64,000 nucleotides of DNA from Planctomycetaceae bacterium (GTDB taxonomy: Bacteria; Planctomycetota; Planctomycetia; Planctomycetales; Planctomycetaceae), in NCBI GenBank assembly GCA_024742875.1, contig JANSXP010000010.1:62001-126000 (forward strand). Direction: 5' to 3'. The notes below the pieces were generated by a model. That model worked only from the letters and a program-made list of their open reading frames with translations, made no database searches and had not been told where the DNA came from. Shown here in pieces: positions 59,100-64,000 of this stretch. Position 1 is the first letter of the stretch; each line of letters begins with the position of its first letter. The translations under genes were made by a program, and so were the position numbers.

Positions 59100-60260
59100 A
59101 TGTTTCAAGCGCTATCCAGGAGTGCACGGCACTTTGCCACTGCCGTGCTGTTGCTGCTGCTGCTGCTCGGACTGGCCGAAGTCGGTCTGCGAGTGAGTGC
59201 CCCTCCACGCGCTGCCACCGTGGCTTCTGTGGCTGCCGGACAGCTACAGTCACTGTTGGTTCCTTCAGCCACATCGCACCACGAAATGGTGCGACTGTCG
59301 ACAGTTGTCTGCGAAACGGGCGTCCCCATTCAAACCAACAGTCTGGGACTGCGGGGGCCGATGCCGGACAGTGATCTGCCCGCTGATATGCCCCGCATTC
59401 TGGTCCTGGGCGATGAGACCATTCTGGGCCCTCAGCTGAACGATGAGGAAACGGTGCCCGCGCGGCTGCAGCAGCTGCTGGAAAAAAACGGTGTTGCGGC
59501 CGAGGTGATCAACGGCGGTGTTCCGGGATACAGCCCCCTGCTGTCGTGGCTGCTGTATCATCATGAACTGCAGCGACTGCAGCCGGATTTCGTGATCCTG
59601 CATTTTGACATGACGGATGTGGCCGACGACGCCTTCTATCGCCCCGCGCTCAAATCTCAGGGGGACGAGCGGGTGTGCTGTCATTCCGTGCTGCAAACCA
59701 CTCCGCAAAGCCCGGGCCTGCTGGTTGATCTGGTCCGTTCGTCAGCGGTGGCCGGATGGGTGCAGCAGGCGGCCGGGCTGGACGGCGGTGCCCGAACAAA
59801 GGATCGGACCTGGCTGCGTGAGCGTTACCAGTGGACGGCTGCGTCGGGCGCCGATCTGCGGCTGCTGGTGCGTCATGCGCTGGAACCGGTGGACCTGTTT
59901 GCCAGTGCGGCGCGGGAACAGAATTTCGAGTTGATTCTCGTGACCAGTCCGGTTCCCTGGCAGGTTGCCACTGAGGACGGCTTTCCGCGTTTGGCAGAGT
60001 CCATCGGCATCAATGCCTCATGGCCCGTCACTCAGGATCTGCCACAGCGGATTCTCTCGATGAAGAGTGAGAAAACGGCCACTCGGTTTTGTGATGCGAC
60101 GGCCGCGTTTCGTACGTTCAGTCAGCCCGCGCGGCTGTTTCTGGAGGATGATCGCAATCTGTCACGGCTGGGCGCCGCTCTGTATGCCAGAGAGCTGGCC
60201 GGCCAGATACTTTCGCTGAATTTTGCCCGGACCGACAGGCAGAACGGAACAATGCATTGA
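59100..60260 (+). CDS. SGNH-hydrolase-fold protein without catalytic residues
   Basis: A 386-residue protein with an N-terminal membrane helix (TAVLLLLLLLGLAEVGL) and an SGNH/GDSL-like domain. The fold landmarks are intact: RILVLGDE at 99-106, LNDEETVPARLQQLLEKNG, INGGVPGYSPLLSW and LQPDFVILHFDMTDV. Glu 106 stands where the catalytic serine belongs, the Asn of the GxND block is Thr (DMTDV), and the final DxxH reads DDRN with Asn 353 for His. It is therefore probably not a hydrolase. The domain may still bind a carbohydrate or acyl ligand. It follows the degenerate NtrC-type gene after a terminator. Confidence 0.78.
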   Translation: MFQALSRSARHFATAVLLLLLLLGLAEVGLRVSAPPRAATVASVAAGQLQSLLVPSATSHHEMVRLSTVVCETGVPIQTNSLGLRGPMPDSDLPADMPRILVLGDETILGPQLNDEETVPARLQQLLEKNGVAAEVINGGVPGYSPLLSWLLYHHELQRLQPDFVILHFDMTDVADDAFYRPALKSQGDERVCCHSVLQTTPQSPGLLVDLVRSSAVAGWVQQAAGLDGGARTKDRTWLRERYQWTAASGADLRLLVRHALEPVDLFASAAREQNFELILVTSPVPWQVATEDGFPRLAESIGINASWPVTQDLPQRILSMKSEKTATRFCDATAAFRTFSQPARLFLEDDRNLSRLGAALYARELAGQILSLNFARTDRQNGTMH

Positions 60261-60329
60261 GTCCGATTTGGTTTGCTGTTCCAATCCGTCACCTTCCTGC
60301 CTGACGCCATCTGAGGGACGTCGCTGAAC

Positions 60330-61559
60330 ATGAACGCTTACGAATCTGCACGCCACTATTTTGAGACCGCGGCGGCCGTTATGGACCTGTCGCCAAATAT
60401 GAAAAAACTGCTGATGACGCCCGAACGGGAGGTCAAAGTGCAGGTGGCGCTGAAACTGGACAACGGAGAGATCGCCACATTTGTCGGCTATCGCATGCAG
60501 CACAACAGTGCGCGTGGCCCCATGAAAGGCGGTCTGCGATACCACCACGAAGTGGATGCGGAGGAAGTACTGGCGCTGGCCTCGCTGATGACATGGAAAA
60601 CGGCGGTTGTCGATATTCCCTATGGCGGCGCCAAAGGGGGCATCAGCGTGGCCCCCAAGACGCTCAGTGAATCTGAACTGGAACTGATGACCCGCAAGTT
60701 TGTGGATGAACTGCAGGACGTGATTGGTCCCGATAAGGACATTCCAGCTCCCGATATGGGAACCAACGCACAGGTGATGGCGTGGATCGTCAATCAGTAT
60801 GAAAAGTATCACGGTTTTAATCCGGCATGCGTGACGGGCAAGCCGCTGGAACTGCACGGCGCGGATGGACGTGAAGAGGCGACTGGGCGCGGTGTGGGTC
60901 TGTTGACAGAGGTGATGCTGAAAAAATTCGATCGCACTCTGGCGGACGCCACCATTGCGCTGCAGGGCTTCGGTAACGTCGGGTCACATGCGGCCAGGTA
61001 TCTGTCGGACAATGGGGGGAAGGTCGTGGCGATCTCTGATATCAGCGGCGCCTGCTATGACTCTGGCGGGATCGACATCGCCGCAGCGCTGGCGCATGTG
61101 AAGCAGCACCGTTCTCTGGAAGGGTTTGATGCTGAAAAACGAATTTCCAATGAGGAACTGCTGGCGCTGGATGTGGATGTCCTGATCCCTGCCGCTCTGG
61201 GGGGAGTGCTGACTGAAGAGAATGCGGGCGATGTGCGGGCGAAATACATTGTGGAAGCGGCAAATGGCCCCGTGCTGCCGGAGGCTGATGAGATTTTCCG
61301 CAAACGAGAGATCCCCGTTCTGCCGGATATTCTCGCCAACGCTGGTGGTGTAACGGTCAGTTACCTGGAGTGGGTGCAGAACCGACAATACTTCAAATGG
61401 GATCTGGATCGCACACGCGCTGAACTGGCTCGAACGCTCACGGCGAGCTTTGACAAGATGTGGCAACTGGCGACAGAAAAGCATATTCCCCTGCGTACAG
61501 CCGCGTATCTGATGGGAATCGGACGTGTGGGACGCTCTACCGTACTGGCAGGCATCTAG
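60330..61559 (+). CDS. gdhA: Glu/Leu/Phe/Val family glutamate dehydrogenase
   Basis: A 409-residue enzyme interconverting glutamate and 2-oxoglutarate plus ammonia. It has the substrate block [14 protein letters not shown], the active-site lysine segment [21 protein letters not shown], and the dinucleotide loop [12 protein letters not shown]. The C-terminal [10 protein letters not shown] and [12 protein letters not shown] are also typical. The length fits the ~410-420-residue hexameric type. A gagggac purine stretch precedes the ATG. NAD or NADP preference cannot be fixed from the sequence by eye. Confidence 0.95.
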   Translation: MNAYESARHYFETAAAVMDLSPNMKKLLMTPEREVKVQVALKLDNGEIATFVGYRMQHNSARGPMKGGLRYHHEVDAEEVLALASLMTWKTAVVDIPYGGAKGGISVAPKTLSESELELMTRKFVDELQDVIGPDKDIPAPDMGTNAQVMAWIVNQYEKYHGFNPACVTGKPLELHGADGREEATGRGVGLLTEVMLKKFDRTLADATIALQGFGNVGSHAARYLSDNGGKVVAISDISGACYDSGGIDIAAALAHVKQHRSLEGFDAEKRISNEELLALDVDVLIPAALGGVLTEENAGDVRAKYIVEAANGPVLPEADEIFRKREIPVLPDILANAGGVTVSYLEWVQNRQYFKWDLDRTRAELARTLTASFDKMWQLATEKHIPLRTAAYLMGIGRVGRSTVLAGI

Positions 61560-61641
61560 AATTCTTGCGCTGCCCGGGGCCGGTCATGCCCCCGACAGCA
61601 ACGACGATCGACAGTGTTTCTCTTCAGGAACGGGCGAGACT

Positions 61642-62166
61642 ATGAATATGCTGACCGAAGATCTGACTGCGCTGCAGATCTTCACCGGACTGGGCCCGGA
61701 TGCGGCCTCCCGAATTTGTGCGTCACTGCGAACGCTCGAATTCAGTGCTGACGATCTCATTCTGAATGAAGGTGAGAGCGTTCAGGCACTGTGGATTATT
61801 CTGGAGGGGCGCTGTGTCGTGAGTCGATCGTGTGACGTGTCGCAGCAGCGGGTGCTGGCGGAATTGAAACCGGGTGACGTGTTTGGCGAAATGAGCTTTG
61901 TCCGTCGCGCTCCGCATTCGGCCTCGATTCGTGCAGTGACTGACGTCAAAGTCTGCTCCTATCGCCGCTCTGAGTTTCTGGATCTGCTCAAAGATGACCC
62001 CGAAGCCGCCTGGCGGGTGACGTCCAACATTGCCGACGTTCTGGCAGAGCGTCTGCGACGCATGGACACGTGGGTGTGCGAAATCATGGAACGACCGGAC
62101 GCAGAAGATCGTCGCAACGAATGGGAGACGTTTCGTTCGGCCGTCTACACAAACTGGAATTTCTAA
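61642..62166 (+). CDS. Cyclic-nucleotide-binding domain protein
   Basis: A ~174-residue protein with a single CRP/cNMP-binding beta-roll (ALQIFTGLGPDAASRICASL, LILNEGESVQALWIILEGRCVV, then the phosphate-binding block FGEMSFVRRAPHSASIRAVTD). A short helical C-terminus (VTSNIADVLAERLRRMDTWV) follows. No helix-turn-helix is visible, so it is not a CRP-type transcription factor; it may sense cAMP or c-di-nucleotide and act through protein contacts. The ATG at 61642 lies 82 bases after gdhA, and the frame is open to 61525. Confidence 0.85.
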   Translation: MNMLTEDLTALQIFTGLGPDAASRICASLRTLEFSADDLILNEGESVQALWIILEGRCVVSRSCDVSQQRVLAELKPGDVFGEMSFVRRAPHSASIRAVTDVKVCSYRRSEFLDLLKDDPEAAWRVTSNIADVLAERLRRMDTWVCEIMERPDAEDRRNEWETFRSAVYTNWNF

Positions 62167-62495
62167 ACGCATCGCCGCGGCACGGATGCAATTTCCGCCT
62201 GCTGCAGGACCATGGCTTGCACCTCCGTTCATGCCGTATGCACGGTTATTTGCCCAGGCACTTTGTCGTGTTTCAGTCCTCCGCCTGACTCCCCCGACAG
62301 GCCATAACTGTGCAGAGCGTGCCGAAAGGAACGGGGCGAGTCGGCGTCTGTTTCCTGACCTGCGCGGCTGCCGGCTGGTGCCTGCTCAGCTGTGCGACAA
62401 TGCGGACTAACCAGCGTGGGTGCGTGAAATGCGACGGGGCTGTGGAACTGTCGGCTCACCGTTCGTATGGTGATTCGAATCGACCTGAATTCTGA
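62167..62495 (+). other. Gap before proA with a possible small lipoprotein frame
   Basis: About 329 bases. A 61-codon frame (GTG 62310, stop 62495) has a hydrophobic, lipobox-like segment (CAAAGWCLLSC) and ends exactly where the proA ATG begins. Nothing else is recognised; I cannot decide between a tiny lipoprotein and chance. Confidence 0.35.
62310..62495 (+). CDS. Possible 61-residue lipoprotein
   Basis: A GTG-started frame encodes a short basic N-terminus (PKGTGRVG), a hydrophobic core (VCFLTCAAAGWCLLSC) with a Cys after LLS, and a hydrophilic 33-residue tail ending SYGDSNRPEF. It would be a small lipoprotein if real. Its stop directly precedes the proA start, which could allow coupling. 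No strong Shine-Dalgarno is present. Confidence 0.3.
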   Translation: MQSVPKGTGRVGVCFLTCAAAGWCLLSCATMRTNQRGCVKCDGAVELSAHRSYGDSNRPEF

Positions 62496-63767
62496 ATGCT
62501 GATCAAACTGATGACTGACTTATCGCAATATGTGCGGTCTGTCGCCGACCAGGCGCGACAGGCTTCGATTGACCTGGCGGCCGCCACCGGAGAGCAAAAG
62601 CTGGCCTGGTTAGGTCGCTGTGCGGACATGCTGGTATCCCGAGCGGACGAAATTCTCGCCGAGAATCAGAAAGACCTGGTGGCGGCCGAGCAGGCGGGCC
62701 TGAGTGACGCCATGGTCGATCGCCTGCGTTTGACTCCCGAGCGTCTGCAGAATCTGGCCAGCGCCGTACTGGAAATTGGCCAGCTGCCGGATCCCGTTGG
62801 CGAAGTGATTGACAGTTCCAAACGCCCAAATGGTCTTTTGGTCACTCGCGTGCGTGTTCCCCTTGGGGTTGTGTTTTTTATTTACGAATCACGTCCGAAC
62901 GTCACTATGGATGCCGCCGCATTGTGTGTGAAGAGCGGAAATGCCGTCATTCTGCGTGGTGGAAAAGAGGCGATTCACAGCAACACCATTCTGCATCGCG
63001 TCATCGCCGACGCGCTCCGGGCTGAAGGTCTGCCCGAACACGCCGTGCAACTGGTCGAAACGACAGATCGCGCCGCTGTGGGCGAATTTCTGGGGCAGGG
63101 GGATCTGATCGATGTCACCATTCCCCGAGGGGGAAAATCACTGATTGAACGGGTGGCACGCGAGGCCACGATGCCCGTCATCAAACACTACGATGGCATC
63201 TGTCATGTCTACGTGGATGCCTCCGCCGACCCGCAGATGGCCACGCGGATCGCGATCAACAGCAAATGTCAACGTCCGGGGGTCTGCAATGCGGCCGAAA
63301 CACTGCTGATCCACAGGGAAGCGGCGGCGAAGTTCTGGCCCGAACTGGCGGCCGAACTGCAGGCGGCCGGTGTTGAGCTTCGATGTTGTGAGAAGAGCGT
63401 GGAAGGTATCGACGGAGCGATCGCCGCGACCGAGGAAGACTTCGGCACGGAATATCTGGACCTGATCCTGTCAGTGCGAATCGTGGATTCTCTCGACGAG
63501 GCGGCAGCGCACATCCGCCGCTTTGGGTCAGGTCATACCGAATCGATTGTCACGGCAGACCTGGCGGCCGCGGGCTGGTTTCAGACACACGTTGACTCTT
63601 CGGCTGTGATTGTGAATGCCAGCACCCGATTCAACGACGGTGGAGAATTTGGTCTGGGGGCCGAGATTGGCATCAGCACGGACCGATTCCACGCACGGGG
63701 GCCCTGTGGGCTGCGGGAAATCATGACTTACAAGTATGTGGTGCACGGAGCAGGGCAGGTGCGCTAG
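62496..63767 (+). CDS. proA: Gamma-glutamyl phosphate reductase
   Basis: A 423-residue (or 418 from the ATG at 62511) NADPH-dependent enzyme of proline synthesis. It has the aldehyde-dehydrogenase-like layout with [18 protein letters not shown], the nucleotide region [20 protein letters not shown] and the catalytic cysteine in [12 protein letters not shown] (Cys 264 from the first ATG). The C-terminal [19 protein letters not shown] is characteristic. Its usual partner proB is not in the window. The first ATG directly follows the stop of a possible small lipoprotein frame. Confidence 0.95.
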   Translation: MLIKLMTDLSQYVRSVADQARQASIDLAAATGEQKLAWLGRCADMLVSRADEILAENQKDLVAAEQAGLSDAMVDRLRLTPERLQNLASAVLEIGQLPDPVGEVIDSSKRPNGLLVTRVRVPLGVVFFIYESRPNVTMDAAALCVKSGNAVILRGGKEAIHSNTILHRVIADALRAEGLPEHAVQLVETTDRAAVGEFLGQGDLIDVTIPRGGKSLIERVAREATMPVIKHYDGICHVYVDASADPQMATRIAINSKCQRPGVCNAAETLLIHREAAAKFWPELAAELQAAGVELRCCEKSVEGIDGAIAATEEDFGTEYLDLILSVRIVDSLDEAAAHIRRFGSGHTESIVTADLAAAGWFQTHVDSSAVIVNASTRFNDGGEFGLGAEIGISTDRFHARGPCGLREIMTYKYVVHGAGQVR

Positions 63768-64000
63768 ACGGGGCACGCGGTCATTGACCCGTGCAATCCG
63801 TGACGCCCTCCAGCGGCAGATGAGAGGTTGTCGAGCAGTCGGCAGGCTGCCGCCAATCGAGCGGCCGGCAGCATCGTGCCTTGTGGGTGATCTCTCGGGA
63901 AAATGTCACCGAATTGACGCCTCGGTTTGCGAAACGCCAGCTTGCTGCCGATATTCTGAGGACGAACTGGACTTCTGTCGCAAAACCGAGCAGGAACCCA

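Noticed and set aside
59100-60260. Calling this an active GDSL lipase/esterase
   Set aside because: The serine and histidine positions are occupied by Glu and Asn.
1-64000. tRNA, rRNA, riboswitch, prophage and insertion sequences
   Set aside because: I looked for cloverleaf-like gaps, transposase motifs and inverted-repeat ends and found none convincing by eye; a covariance-model search would be decisive.

Overview
The window looks like the chromosome of a marine-type planctomycete (Planctomycetota, Planctomycetaceae-like). The reasons are moderately high GC, a Tat-type DUF1501 protein, ThuA, NPCBM, NHL and PQQ-propeller secreted proteins, many small lipoproteins, frequent GTG starts, several genes without a clear Shine-Dalgarno, and a run of long uncharacterised secreted proteins of a kind I associate with this phylum. 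I see no rRNA, tRNA, CRISPR array, IS element or prophage. This assignment rests on gene content only; no search was run.

Layout. 1-2189: end of panC, lgt and an ECF sigma factor. 2249-3135 (minus): two extremely cysteine-rich secreted proteins. 3424-9900: a candidate lipid cassette of two HHxxxDG acyltransferases, a histidine-box desaturase/hydroxylase and an MMPL/RND transporter. 10000-11358 (minus): a PQQ-type propeller protein. 11976-19095: a compact exopolysaccharide cluster (Wza-like lipoprotein, BY-kinase co-polymerase, O-antigen-ligase/TPR protein, polyprenyl-phosphate sugar transferase). 19554-29102: an envelope set of three large uncharacterised proteins, an NPCBM protein, an HtrA-like protease and an overlapping HtrA paralogue that lacks the catalytic serine. 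29306-34316: ATP-dependent DNA ligase, PpnP-type phosphorylase, NHL propeller and a TolB-like protein. 34489-39878: an Arg/Gly-rich secreted protein, ThuA, a VOC protein, a lipoprotein and a DUF1501 protein. 40137-43161: a small lipoprotein, a GT2 glycosyltransferase and a GT-C-like membrane protein. 43188-47958 (minus): ROK kinase, ppx and ppk1, apparently one operon. 48217-50072 (minus): aroK and prepilin peptidase, overlapping. 50508-55045: a propeller-amidohydrolase fusion and sppA. 55176-60260: a YHS-like repeat protein, a degenerate NtrC-type regulator with a possible leader peptide, and a degenerate SGNH protein. 60330-63767: glutamate dehydrogenase, a cNMP-binding protein and proA.

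Three points stand out. First, the lipid cassette follows the PapA-MmpL logic of mycobacterial surface lipids. Second, several enzyme-family proteins have lost their catalytic or ligand residues while keeping the fold: the second HtrA, the NtrC-type AAA+ protein, the SGNH protein and the zinc site of the ROK kinase. Third, the zinc-less ROK kinase sits in an operon with both polyphosphate enzymes, which makes a polyphosphate-linked sugar kinase a testable idea.
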